A stretch of DNA of 26,384 nucleotides from an uncultured Clostridia bacterium (GTDB lineage: Bacteria > Bacillota > Clostridia > Oscillospirales > Acutalibacteraceae): the NCBI GenBank assembly GCA_937916195.1, contig CALFTO010000143.1, positions 1-26,384 on the forward strand, in the 5' to 3' direction. This document shows positions 1 through 7,054 of the stretch, one piece after another (the first letter of the stretch is position 1; each line of letters begins with the position of its first letter). A program made the translations under genes and the position numbers. Below the pieces are notes generated by a model. The model was given only the letters and a program-made list of their open reading frames with translations. It was not told the DNA's origin and did no database searches.

Positions 1-39
1 ATGCTCAAGGTCAACAAAGAGATTTTTCTCGTCTGCCAC
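1..39 (-). CDS. 5' end of an unidentified leftward gene (partial)
   Basis: Thirteen open codons run off the left edge and read V(M)ADEKNLFVDLEH. The proposed start is GTG at 37-39. It is preceded by AAAGGTGG eight bases upstream, a good ribosome site, and by a well-formed sigma-A-type promoter at 89-116. The fragment is too short to assign a family. It lies downstream of spoIIID in the same direction but has its own promoter, so it need not belong to the sporulation programme. The call rests on promoter, ribosome site and open frame only. Confidence 0.5.
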   Translation of the reverse strand, partial: MADEKNLFVDLEH

Positions 40-88
40 TATATTGTCCACCTTTCAAGTGATATATGTACATATTTTTACACATAGT

Positions 89-116
89 ATTATACACGAA
101 TATAGTTAAATTTCAA
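89..116 (-). promoter_or_regulatory. Sigma-A-type promoter for the leftmost gene
   Basis: Read leftward: -35 TTGAAA (111-116), 16-base spacer, -10 TATAAT (89-94). Transcription would begin near 82, giving a leader of about 43 bases before the GTG at 39. The palindromes ATATGTACATAT (64-75) and ATGTACAT (134-141) lie on either side and could be operator sites. Confidence 0.6.
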
Positions 117-145
117 GTGTTAAAAGGAAAATTATGTACATTAAA

Positions 146-397
146 TCACTTTTTAGACATATATTTTTCTTTTGTTGCCAGACCACCGCGAATATGCCTT
201 TGTGCCTTGTTTACTTCAAGAACTTTTCTCACCTGACCATACAACGCAGGGTCAAATTTTTTTAGTCTTTGAGCAACATCCATATGTACTGTACTTTTGC
301 TTATTCCAAACACCTTTGCGGCGGCACGAACTGTCGCCTCGTTCTCAACAATGTATTCCCCAAGCATTGCTGCTCTTTCCTCAACTAAATCTTTCAA
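146..397 (-). CDS. spoIIID: Sporulation transcription factor SpoIIID
   Basis: SpoIIID is the small mother-cell DNA-binding regulator that tunes sigma-E-dependent genes during spore formation. The 83-residue product (counted from the proposed start) keeps the family core: an ERAAMLGEYIVE helix, a helix-turn-helix around residues 22-43 (TVRAAAKVFGISKSTVH), and the basic C-terminal stretch with HIRGG and ATKEKY. I place the start at TTG (395-397), not at the in-frame ATG at 419-421. AAGGAGGG sits seven bases upstream of the TTG, nothing resembling a ribosome site precedes the ATG, and the resulting MKDLVEER aligns with the B. subtilis start MHDYIKER. The likely sigma-E promoter at 425-453 would start RNA at about 418, already downstream of that ATG. 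Family identity is recognised by eye from conserved motifs. Confidence 0.93.
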   Translation of the reverse strand: MKDLVEERAAMLGEYIVENEATVRAAAKVFGISKSTVHMDVAQRLKKFDPALYGQVRKVLEVNKAQRHIRGGLATKEKYMSKK

Positions 398-412
398 AGC
401 AAAACCCTCCTT
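395..412 (-). promoter_or_regulatory. Ribosome site and TTG start that decide the spoIIID N-terminus
   Basis: AAGGAGGG (405-412) followed by seven bases and TTG (395-397). It is the only strong Shine-Dalgarno match near the beginning of the frame, and it supports initiation eight codons downstream of the first ATG. Confidence 0.75.
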
Positions 413-424
413 ATCGGTCATAAA

Positions 425-453
425 TTAATATGAATTGAAGGGTTGAAATATTC
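425..453 (-). promoter_or_regulatory. Candidate sigma-E promoter of spoIIID
   Basis: Leftward GAATATT (447-453), 14 bases, then CATATTAA (425-432). The first element fits the sigma-E -35 consensus KMATATT fully. The -10 fits CATACAMT only partly (CATA plus one further match). The spacing is right, and sigma-E control of spoIIID is established in Bacillus. The site overlaps the -35 of the divergent phosphatase promoter. Confidence 0.5.
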
Positions 454-470
454 GCTAATTATGATATATT
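443..470 (+). promoter_or_regulatory. Sigma-A-type promoter of the tyrosine phosphatase gene
   Basis: TTGAAA (443-448), 16 bases, TATATT (465-470), with TG at 462-463 making an extended -10. The gene starts at 486, so the leader is only about ten bases and GGTGAT (477-482) would serve as the ribosome site. Confidence 0.5.
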
Positions 471-485
471 TATTATGGTGATTAT

Positions 486-950
486 ATGATTAAAATAATG
501 TTCGTTTGCCACGGAAATATATGCCGTTCTACTATGGCGGAATTTGTGATGAAAGATATTGTAAAAAAGAATAATTGTGAAAATGAATTTTACATTTGTT
601 CAAGTGCAACGAGCACCGAAGAAATCGGAAATGATACGCATTGGGGAACAAAGAAAATCCTTGATGAAATGAGCATTCCCTACACGAAGCGCCAAGCAGT
701 TCAGCTAAAAAAATCCGACTATGAAAAATATGATTTCATAATCGGAATGGACAGCGCAAATATGCGAAACATCAACAGAATTATAGGTTATGATAAAGAT
801 AATAAGCTTCACAAATTATTAAGTTTCGCAAATATTGACCGCGATGTTGCAGACCCTTGGTATACAAGAGATTTTACCACTACATATAACGATGTGTCAC
901 TCGGTTGTCAAAAATTATTTGAATACATAAAAAATGAGGCTCAGGAGTAA
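486..950 (+). CDS. Low-molecular-weight protein tyrosine phosphatase
   Basis: A cytoplasmic phosphotyrosine phosphatase of 154 residues, the usual length. The N-terminal P-loop reads VCHGNICRS, with nucleophile Cys8, Arg14 and the CX5R spacing. The general-acid loop is DPWYTRDF with Asp123. Such enzymes often reverse tyrosine phosphorylation of polysaccharide-export kinases, or act on protein arginine phosphate. Nothing next to it fixes the substrate, although a polysaccharide exporter lies 8 kb away. The gene stands alone between divergent spoIIID and convergent ispE, and its last codons form one arm of the terminator at 937-960. Start ATG at 486 after GGTGAT, which matches the anti-Shine-Dalgarno in its extended form. 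Confidence 0.92.
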   Translation: MIKIMFVCHGNICRSTMAEFVMKDIVKKNNCENEFYICSSATSTEEIGNDTHWGTKKILDEMSIPYTKRQAVQLKKSDYEKYDFIIGMDSANMRNINRIIGYDKDNKLHKLLSFANIDRDVADPWYTRDFTTTYNDVSLGCQKLFEYIKNEAQE

Positions 951-960
951 ACCCGAGCCT
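937..960 (-). terminator. Terminator of the PHP/ispE unit, possibly bidirectional
   Basis: Leftward RNA forms a nine-pair stem, AGGCTCGGG against CCTGAGCCT, with a six-base loop and one G-U pair, then CATTTTTTATG. On the rightward strand the same stem has an A-C mismatch but is followed by TAAATTTTAT, so it may also end the phosphatase transcript. Confidence 0.75.
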
Positions 961-966
961 TAAATT

Positions 967-1830
967 TTATATTTCAACTATGCCCTTATTTACAGGCTTG
1001 CAGAGGTATACGTTTTCATATTTTTTGCAAAGCTTTTCACAGCATTGCTCGGCTTTTTCTTTATCGCTGAAAATACCGAAAACTGTTGGGCCGCTGCCAC
1101 TCATACAAGCGGCATCTGCACCACATTTGCGCATAACGCCTTTAATATGGGGTCTTTTCGGTACTTCAACAGCCTGTTCAAATACATTTCCACAAAGAGA
1201 ACAAATTTTCTCATAATCACCGTTTGAAACAGCGTCAATCATTGATACTCTGTCGAGGTGACGAACACGTGTAAGTGCATCATACTCTGCATAAGCTTCG
1301 GGAGTTGAAACATTTTGTTCGGGCTTTGCAAGAACTATGTAACACTCTGGCAAATCTGTAACAGGTGCAATTACATTACCTGTTCCGAGGGTAACTGCAG
1401 TTCCGCCCGTTAAGCTGAACGGAATATCCGCACCAACCTTATTGCCAATTACAGCAAGTTCTCTATCGGTAAGGTTTGTTTCGTAAATCTTATTCAGACA
1501 ATAAAGCACAGCCGCACCGTCTGCGCTGCCGCCCGCAACACCTGCCGCCATAGGAATATTCTTTTCGATTTCGATTGTAACTCCCCTGTCAGTAATATTG
1601 CAAAAATCGAAAAATGCCCTTGCGCATTTGTGAGCAATATTCTTTTCATTAAAGGGCACGCCCTCTGTATTGCACTTGATAATTATTTCATTTATACTAT
1701 TTTTTTCAACAGTTACAGTGTCATACAAGTCAACGGACTGCATAATCATAAAAAGACTATGATAACCATTATCGAGTTTTTTGAGAATATCGAGCATTAA
1801 GTTGATTTTAGCTGCTGCTTTTACTTTCAT
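967..1830 (-). CDS. ispE: 4-diphosphocytidyl-2-C-methyl-D-erythritol kinase
   Basis: The GHMP-family kinase of the MEP isoprenoid pathway. It phosphorylates the 2-hydroxyl of CDP-methylerythritol using ATP. At 287 residues it is normal length. Visible signatures: KAAAKINLML at the N-terminus with Lys8; a glycine-rich ATP loop at 93-106 (PMAAGVAGGSADGA); the GADIPF segment with catalytic Asp135; and the C-terminal CMSGSGPTVFG motif. The ATP loop has AGGSA where many homologues have GGGSS, a mild change. It lies three bases downstream of the PHP phosphatase gene, whose last codons contain the ribosome site (AGAGGT), so the two are probably translationally coupled and share the promoter at 2677-2706. 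Confidence 0.95.
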   Translation of the reverse strand: MKVKAAAKINLMLDILKKLDNGYHSLFMIMQSVDLYDTVTVEKNSINEIIIKCNTEGVPFNEKNIAHKCARAFFDFCNITDRGVTIEIEKNIPMAAGVAGGSADGAAVLYCLNKIYETNLTDRELAVIGNKVGADIPFSLTGGTAVTLGTGNVIAPVTDLPECYIVLAKPEQNVSTPEAYAEYDALTRVRHLDRVSMIDAVSNGDYEKICSLCGNVFEQAVEVPKRPHIKGVMRKCGADAACMSGSGPTVFGIFSDKEKAEQCCEKLCKKYENVYLCKPVNKGIVEI

Positions 1831-1833
1831 AAA

Positions 1834-2658
1834 TCATACCTCTGTTTCAATTTTTAATAACATTGGTGTACGCTTTTGGAAAAATGCAATATTGTTAAAG
1901 CCTGCCTTGAGTGCCGCATCATAAGCCTTGTCAATATCTGCCGCGAGATGCTCGGCATAATGAGCATCAGAGCCAACTGACAGGAATTTACCGCCAAGCT
2001 CTTTGTATCTCTTTAAAATATCAACCTCGGGTGAAAGCTTATTGAGTGGCTGACGAAGTGCTGCAGTATTGATTTCAAGAGCTTTATCAGTTTTTGCAGT
2101 CATAAAGAGAATTTCGTCAATCTGTTTTTTAAACTTGTTTAAATCAATTGTGAGATTAGATTTTGAATAAAAGTATCTTAATGGATAAGTAAGGTGTGCA
2201 AGCACATCAAAATTACCCCATTTAAGCATTTCAAGGATTTCATCAAAGTATTCGCCAAGAAGTTTTTCTGCTTCGTCATATTTAAGATTTTCCATAAAAT
2301 AAAAATCTTCTTTACCGCGAAGATTATGAACTGAGCCTAAAATCTGGTCATAATCATATCGTGTTATAATATCCTCTGCACATTCAATATCGTATGCGGG
2401 CTGACCAAGTTCAATGCCGTTAAGCACAATCAATTTCCCTCTGAATGCAGAACGAACCTTTGCAACCTCGAAAAATGCCTGATATATTCTTTTTTCGTAA
2501 TTATCGTCACCGCGGAACTGGTCAACTTCACAATGGTCGGTAAAAGCAATAGCTCTTAAATCCATAAACTCTGCTTTTTCACAGAAAAATGTCGCCGAAT
2601 GATTTCCGTCAAAGGAATTGTCGGTATGCACATGTAAATCCACAAAATTTTTATACAT
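1834..2658 (-). CDS. PHP-domain histidinol-phosphatase-like phosphoesterase
   Basis: A metal-dependent PHP-superfamily phosphoesterase of the HisK/HisJ type; the classical reaction is histidinol phosphate to histidinol. From the ATG at 2658 it is 274 residues, close to the usual size. Metal-binding motifs appear in family order: DLHVHTD (His9, His11), AFTDHCEVD, NGIELGQP, LGSVHNL, DVLAHLTYP and the C-terminal GSDAHYAEH. A GTG three codons upstream (2667) lies inside the ribosome site AAGGTGAT, so ATG is preferred. No other histidine genes are nearby, so the substrate is uncertain and a general sugar- or amino-acid-phosphate phosphatase is possible. Confidence 0.85.
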   Translation of the reverse strand: MYKNFVDLHVHTDNSFDGNHSATFFCEKAEFMDLRAIAFTDHCEVDQFRGDDNYEKRIYQAFFEVAKVRSAFRGKLIVLNGIELGQPAYDIECAEDIITRYDYDQILGSVHNLRGKEDFYFMENLKYDEAEKLLGEYFDEILEMLKWGNFDVLAHLTYPLRYFYSKSNLTIDLNKFKKQIDEILFMTAKTDKALEINTAALRQPLNKLSPEVDILKRYKELGGKFLSVGSDAHYAEHLAADIDKAYDAALKAGFNNIAFFQKRTPMLLKIETEV

Positions 2659-2676
2659 ATTTATCACCTTATGCCT

Positions 2677-2706
2677 ATTTTACTATAAATCTAACATATT
2701 TTTCAA
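2677..2706 (-). promoter_or_regulatory. Promoter of the PHP phosphatase/ispE unit
   Basis: Leftward TTGAAA (2701-2706), 18-base spacer, TAAAAT (2677-2682), just upstream of the AAGGTGAT ribosome site. It lies back to back with the ACT-gene promoter. Confidence 0.5.
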
Positions 2707-2728
2707 CAAATTTTGAAAAATATTGATA

Positions 2729-2757
2729 TTCACATAAAAGTTTTTTTATGATAAAAT
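2729..2757 (+). promoter_or_regulatory. Promoter of the ACT/PFL-family unit
   Basis: TTCACA (2729-2734), 17-base spacer, TAAAAT (2752-2757), with TG at 2749-2750 as an extended -10. It is followed by GGAGGT (2774-2779), eight bases before the start codon. Confidence 0.6.
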
Positions 2758-2787
2758 GTTATTAATCTATTTTGGAGGTAATTTAAT

Positions 2788-3057
2788 ATGAGAGGTATTA
2801 TTACCGTAGTTGGTAAAGATATGGTCGGTATTCTCGCAAAGGTTTCTACCGTTTGTGCAGAAAATGGCGTTAATGTTATTGAGGTTTCACAGTCAATTTT
2901 ACAAGATATGTTCTGTATGATTATGCTTGTTGATTTAGAAAAAGCAAATGTGCCTTTTACTGAATTTTCAGATAAGGTTACTGCTATCGGCAACGAAATG
3001 GCACTTTCAATCCACGTAATGCACGAGGATATTTTCAATTCAATGCACAGAATTTGA
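2788..3057 (+). CDS. ACT-domain protein, UPF0237 family
   Basis: An 89-residue protein that is essentially one ACT domain, the small fold that usually binds amino acids and regulates a partner enzyme. The start, MRGIITVVGKDMVGILAKVS, is the typical first beta strand and glycine turn of the fold, and NVIEVSQSI supplies the second strand. The gene runs directly into a PFL-family gene, ten bases between stop and start. UPF0237 and UPF0210 genes are found as a pair in many Firmicutes, which suggests that the ACT protein is a ligand-sensing partner. The actual ligand and target are not known to me. Confidence 0.9.
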   Translation: MRGIITVVGKDMVGILAKVSTVCAENGVNVIEVSQSILQDMFCMIMLVDLEKANVPFTEFSDKVTAIGNEMALSIHVMHEDIFNSMHRI

Positions 3058-3067
3058 GGAATTTATA

Positions 3068-4423
3068 ATGATTAATACTCACGATATACTTGAAACAATT
3101 AATATGATTCAAGACGAAAATCTTGATATTAGAACAATTACAATGGGTATTTCTCTGCTTGATTGTTGCACAGGTGATGCACAATCTACCTGTGATAAAA
3201 TCTATGAGAAAATGACAAGAAAAGCAGAAAACCTTGTTAAAACCGGTGAAGACATTGAAAAGGAATATGGTATTCCGATTATCAACAAAAGAATTTCGGT
3301 TACACCCATTTCAATGATTTTGGCATCGGGCAAGGGTGACCCTGTAATGTATGCGAAAACCCTTGAAAGAGTTGCACAGACCGTTGGTGTGAACTTTATC
3401 GGTGGTTATTCAGCACTCGTTCAAAAAGGCTTTGCCGCGGGCGATGAGGCGCTTATTCGCAGTATTCCCGAGGCTCTTGATGTAACAGACCACATTTGCT
3501 CATCAGTAAATATTGGCTCAACAAAAGCGGGAATTAATATGGACGCTGTTAAAATGATGGGACAGATTATAAAAGAATCTGCAGAGGTTACTGCTAACAA
3601 AGGTTGTATTGGACCTGCAAAGCTGGTTGTATTCTGCAATGCGCCTGAAGACAATCCCTTTATGGCAGGTGCATTCCATGGTGTTGGCGAGCCCGACTGT
3701 GTAATCAATGTCGGAGTTTCGGGCCCCGGTGTTGTGCGTTCAGCAATCTCTAAAATCCCAAATGCAGATATTACCGAAGTTGCGGATATGGTTAAGCGTA
3801 CCGCATTCAAGATTACAAGAATGGGGCAGTTGGTGGCTAAAGAAGCTTCAAAAAGACTTAATGTGCCATTCGGTATTGTTGACTTATCACTCGCCCCCAC
3901 TCCCGCTGTTGGCGATTCAGTTGCTTACATACTTGAAGAAATGGGACTTGAGCAGTGCGGTGCGCATGGCACAACTGCTTGTCTTGCACTTCTAAACGAT
4001 GCAGTTAAAAAAGGTGGCGTAATGGCATCTTCACACGTTGGCGGACTTTCAGGTGCATTTATTCCTGTTTCAGAGGACGCAGGTATGATTGCGGCAGCTA
4101 CAAGCGGTGCACTCACCATTGAAAAGCTTGAAGCGATGACTTGTGTTTGCTCTGTTGGTCTTGATATGATTATTGTGCCCGGTGACACAACAGCCGAAGT
4201 TCTTTCGGGTATTATCGCTGACGAGGCGGCAATCGGTATGGTTAACTCAAAGACTACCGCAGTTCGTCTTATCCCCGCAATTGGTAAAAATATCGGAGAT
4301 ACCCTCAATTTCGGCGGACTTTTGGGCTATGGTCCTGTTATGAAATTAAATACCGCATCCCCCGCTAAATTTATTAACCGCGGCGGACGAATTCCCGCAC
4401 CGTTGCAGAGTTTGAAGAATTAA
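3068..4423 (+). CDS. PFL-family protein, UPF0210 (DUF711)
   Basis: A 451-residue protein, full length for UPF0210. Recognisable stretches are DIRTITMGISLLDC near the N-terminus, INKRISVTPIS, INVGVSGPGVVR, FGIVDLSLAPTPA, EEMGLEQCGAHGTTACLALLNDAVKKGG, and the C-terminal GRIPAPLQSLKN. The family name comes from fold resemblance to pyruvate formate-lyase, but the reaction is not established, and I see no evidence for glycyl-radical activity. The ribosome site GAGGAA overlaps the stop codon of the ACT gene, so translation is coupled. A strong hairpin follows at 4441-4467. Confidence 0.9.
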   Translation: MINTHDILETINMIQDENLDIRTITMGISLLDCCTGDAQSTCDKIYEKMTRKAENLVKTGEDIEKEYGIPIINKRISVTPISMILASGKGDPVMYAKTLERVAQTVGVNFIGGYSALVQKGFAAGDEALIRSIPEALDVTDHICSSVNIGSTKAGINMDAVKMMGQIIKESAEVTANKGCIGPAKLVVFCNAPEDNPFMAGAFHGVGEPDCVINVGVSGPGVVRSAISKIPNADITEVADMVKRTAFKITRMGQLVAKEASKRLNVPFGIVDLSLAPTPAVGDSVAYILEEMGLEQCGAHGTTACLALLNDAVKKGGVMASSHVGGLSGAFIPVSEDAGMIAAATSGALTIEKLEAMTCVCSVGLDMIIVPGDTTAEVLSGIIADEAAIGMVNSKTTAVRLIPAIGKNIGDTLNFGGLLGYGPVMKLNTASPAKFINRGGRIPAPLQSLKN

Positions 4424-4440
4424 ATAACATAACAAATAGT

Positions 4441-4467
4441 GGGCTATCTCGTTTTATGAGATAGCCC
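4441..4467. terminator. Bidirectional terminator between convergent units
   Basis: A perfect ten-pair stem, GGGCTATCTC and GAGATAGCCC, around a seven-base loop. Rightward it is followed by AATTTTCTT and would end the ACT/PFL transcript. Leftward the U-run is weaker (ACTATTTGTT), but it is the only hairpin downstream of the secreted subtilase. Confidence 0.75.
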
Positions 4468-4488
4468 AATTTTCTTAATTTGTTTATT

Positions 4489-6993
4489 TTATAACGCCTT
4501 AACCCATTTGGTAAACTCATTAAATGATGAACCTGTAGATTTAAAATACAATAATGAACTTACCGAATTACGATAATTATATCTTGAAGCAATATCAGAT
4601 TTGCCATCACCATTTGCATCACAAGCAAGAAAAGCCGTTGTTGTGTCAGCATAATATGTGCCTGTTGCATTTCTGTTATACCAAGTGCTCCAATTGTTTA
4701 AAGCACTTCCGGTAGATGTAAACACATGCAATTGCATAGTTCCACTACCATAATTATACATAGTGGCAACATCATCTTTACCATCGCCGTTGAAATCGGC
4801 TACTTCAAATCTATCTAACACATTATCACAATTATAATATCTTGGGTTCATTTGGCTATACCATGTTTCAAACCAACTGAACGTATTGCTTTGTGAAAGG
4901 AAAACATGGATTTTTGTTGTTTCGTTTGCATAATAATACAAGGTTGCAATATCATCCTTACCGTCCCCGTTGAAATCTCCGGCTTCAAAGCGACCTGCAA
5001 CGTTAGATGGATTATAATAATATGGGGTGTCTTCTATAAACCAAGGGGTCCAAGTATTAAATGATGAACCATTTGAAATAAACACGAGTATTTTTGCGGT
5101 ATGGTTAGCATAATCATACATAGTAGCAATGTCATCTTTACCATCACCATTAAAATCGCCTGCAGTAAAACGACCTGTTATTCTTTCAGGATTGTAAAAA
5201 CCAGTTTCAAGATGCCAAGCAGTCCAATTTTGGAAAGAACTTCCTGTAGAAAGAAATACAAGTATTTTGGGTTGATTATTATCATAATCGTACATTACTG
5301 CAATGTCATCTTTACCGTCACCGTTAAAATCACCTGCTGTTACTCTGCCTTGGATTTTTGTGCCATTGAATTTTGTTGTTGAGTGCCATACAACAGATGT
5401 GTCTGTTCCGCCACGTGTGACCTGAATTTCAATACTATTGTTAGCTCCACCATATCCCATAAGCGATACAATTGATGCTACATCTTCTTTACCGTCACCG
5501 TCAAAGTCACCTGATACCATTTGGTCAGCAGGATAAGAAAGTGCATATTGAACTGCTTTATATGCATTCAAACGACCACCTGTCACGCATTTACCCTCCA
5601 ACGCATCAACTTTATCAACACCGTTGAGAATACAAGCCTTTACTTGTTCCGCACTTAATTCAGGACGGACACTTAATATCAGCGCGGCTACGCCTGCGAC
5701 ATGAGGTGCGGCACAGGAGGTTTGTTGAATGTAACCATAACCATTATTTTTGTTTGTACTCCAAACCAATTCGCCTGGAGCTGCTAAGTCTACAGTGGTT
5801 ACTCCATAATTGGATGTTTCATACAAAGAATCATCAGCCTTATTGCTTGCCGCAACAGAAATAATATTATCATAATCAAAACCCGATGGATAATGAATAT
5901 TATTTTCTGTGTCTATACCATCATTTCCAGCTGAACAAACAGCTAAACCTTTATAAGTTTTTAAAATTTCTTCCATTGCATTCCAACCGAGAAGTCCAAA
6001 ACTACAATTAATAATTGGAATATCGTTTTCACGTGCAAATTCTATAGCCTCAATGATTGCGTCTCCACTAAAATTATAGTTAGGGTTATTAGGAATTAAA
6101 ACCTGTAATGGAACCAAAGTAATATTCCAATTTATACCTGAAATGCCCTCTCCATTATTCCCAACAGCACCAATAATTCCCGCCACCTTAGTACCGTGTC
6201 CCGATTTATCATCATCTGTTTTAGAATTTTCATTATAAAAATCCCACCCATCGGCTAAATTATCAACTAAATCCGAATGAGTACTAATTCCAGAATCAAT
6301 AATTCCAACTCGAATATTTTTAGAACCTGTAGTAATCGACCAAGCGTTAATAGCTTGTATTCTTTCTAAAGCGTACTGTTTGTTTATATCAGAATCATTA
6401 GTTACTGAAGTAATACTAGTAGCAATACTCAACGCTGATTCTTTTTGCAATGAAACTGTTGTTAAATCGTAGGATTCTTCATCATTACCAATTTTTATAA
6501 CATAATTAGGCTCAGCACTTATCACAAAATCAAAAGTTTCTAATATTCTAATTGCTTCAAGAACTTTTTTCTTCCCTTTTACGTTCAATTCAATGCGAAT
6601 AATGTGATTAAACTCTTCAACATTTGTTAATGCTAAAATTTCTGCCTTTTTTTGTACTTCTTCCTCTGTTTCACTTTCTTCAAAAAGTGGGGTAATTGGT
6701 GATGTAAGATATGTTATTGTTTTAACATCTACTTCAGGAAAATCAGAAGCAGTAAAAACTCTGTCAATTATGCTATTTGCATGGTCAATAACAACCAAAA
6801 CACAATCATCAGAAAAATCATCTTCTAATGTTGCTGTGCAACATACTTTTTCCTCTAAAGTTACATCTGTTTCAACATTATCAATTGTATGTTCAATAAT
6901 TAAATTATCTGCAAATACAAACATTGGCATCAACTGCAATACGATAAAAACAGAAATGATAATAGATAAAAATTTTTTCAACATTCTTTTCAT
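4489..6993 (-). CDS. Secreted subtilase with C-terminal FG-GAP/VCBS repeats
   Basis: An exported serine endopeptidase (family S8) fused to a calcium-binding repeat module. I start it at ATG 6993 (834 residues). The frame extends to a TTG at 7038, but that has no ribosome site and would put charged residues before the signal peptide. Order: signal peptide (about 1-29, ending VFA); an inhibitor-I9-like propeptide (about 65-170); the protease domain with Asp233 in GIIDSG, His266 in SGHGT, oxyanion Asn357 in SAGND and Ser426 in QTSCAAPHVAG; then six DxNGDGxxD loops starting near residues 496, 555, 613, 673, 733 and 792. The catalytic-Ser motif has Gln in place of the usual Gly. There is no sortase signal or C-terminal membrane helix, so it is probably released or held by the repeats. 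It lies 61 bases behind a lipoprotein gene with no terminator between them. Confidence 0.92.
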   Translation of the reverse strand: MKRMLKKFLSIIISVFIVLQLMPMFVFADNLIIEHTIDNVETDVTLEEKVCCTATLEDDFSDDCVLVVIDHANSIIDRVFTASDFPEVDVKTITYLTSPITPLFEESETEEEVQKKAEILALTNVEEFNHIIRIELNVKGKKKVLEAIRILETFDFVISAEPNYVIKIGNDEESYDLTTVSLQKESALSIATSITSVTNDSDINKQYALERIQAINAWSITTGSKNIRVGIIDSGISTHSDLVDNLADGWDFYNENSKTDDDKSGHGTKVAGIIGAVGNNGEGISGINWNITLVPLQVLIPNNPNYNFSGDAIIEAIEFARENDIPIINCSFGLLGWNAMEEILKTYKGLAVCSAGNDGIDTENNIHYPSGFDYDNIISVAASNKADDSLYETSNYGVTTVDLAAPGELVWSTNKNNGYGYIQQTSCAAPHVAGVAALILSVRPELSAEQVKACILNGVDKVDALEGKCVTGGRLNAYKAVQYALSYPADQMVSGDFDGDGKEDVASIVSLMGYGGANNSIEIQVTRGGTDTSVVWHSTTKFNGTKIQGRVTAGDFNGDGKDDIAVMYDYDNNQPKILVFLSTGSSFQNWTAWHLETGFYNPERITGRFTAGDFNGDGKDDIATMYDYANHTAKILVFISNGSSFNTWTPWFIEDTPYYYNPSNVAGRFEAGDFNGDGKDDIATLYYYANETTKIHVFLSQSNTFSWFETWYSQMNPRYYNCDNVLDRFEVADFNGDGKDDVATMYNYGSGTMQLHVFTSTGSALNNWSTWYNRNATGTYYADTTTAFLACDANGDGKSDIASRYNYRNSVSSLLYFKSTGSSFNEFTKWVKAL
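4504..5508 (-). repeat. Six FG-GAP/VCBS repeats encoded in tandem
   Basis: Six repeats of 58-60 codons, each carrying a DxDGDG or DxNGDG calcium loop followed by an aromatic/Ser-rich segment (for example WTAWHLETGFYNP, WSTWYNRNATGTY). The middle four are very alike (RFxAGDFNGDGKDDIA), which suggests fairly recent duplication. Such repeats usually form a beta-propeller or lectin-like blade set in secreted enzymes. Confidence 0.85.
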
Positions 6994-7054
6994 ATCTAAA
7001 AACTCTTTTCTTATATAACTTACGACTATTGTCTTCAAAATAAATATTCAAACA

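Noticed and set aside
398..421. ATG start for spoIIID at 421
   Set aside because: No ribosome site, predicted transcript begins after it, and the TTG start matches the known N-terminus of the family.
6994..7038. Upstream extension of the FG-GAP subtilase to a TTG codon
   Set aside because: It would place 15 extra residues with charges before a normal signal peptide, with no ribosome site; ATG 6993 gives a standard export signal.
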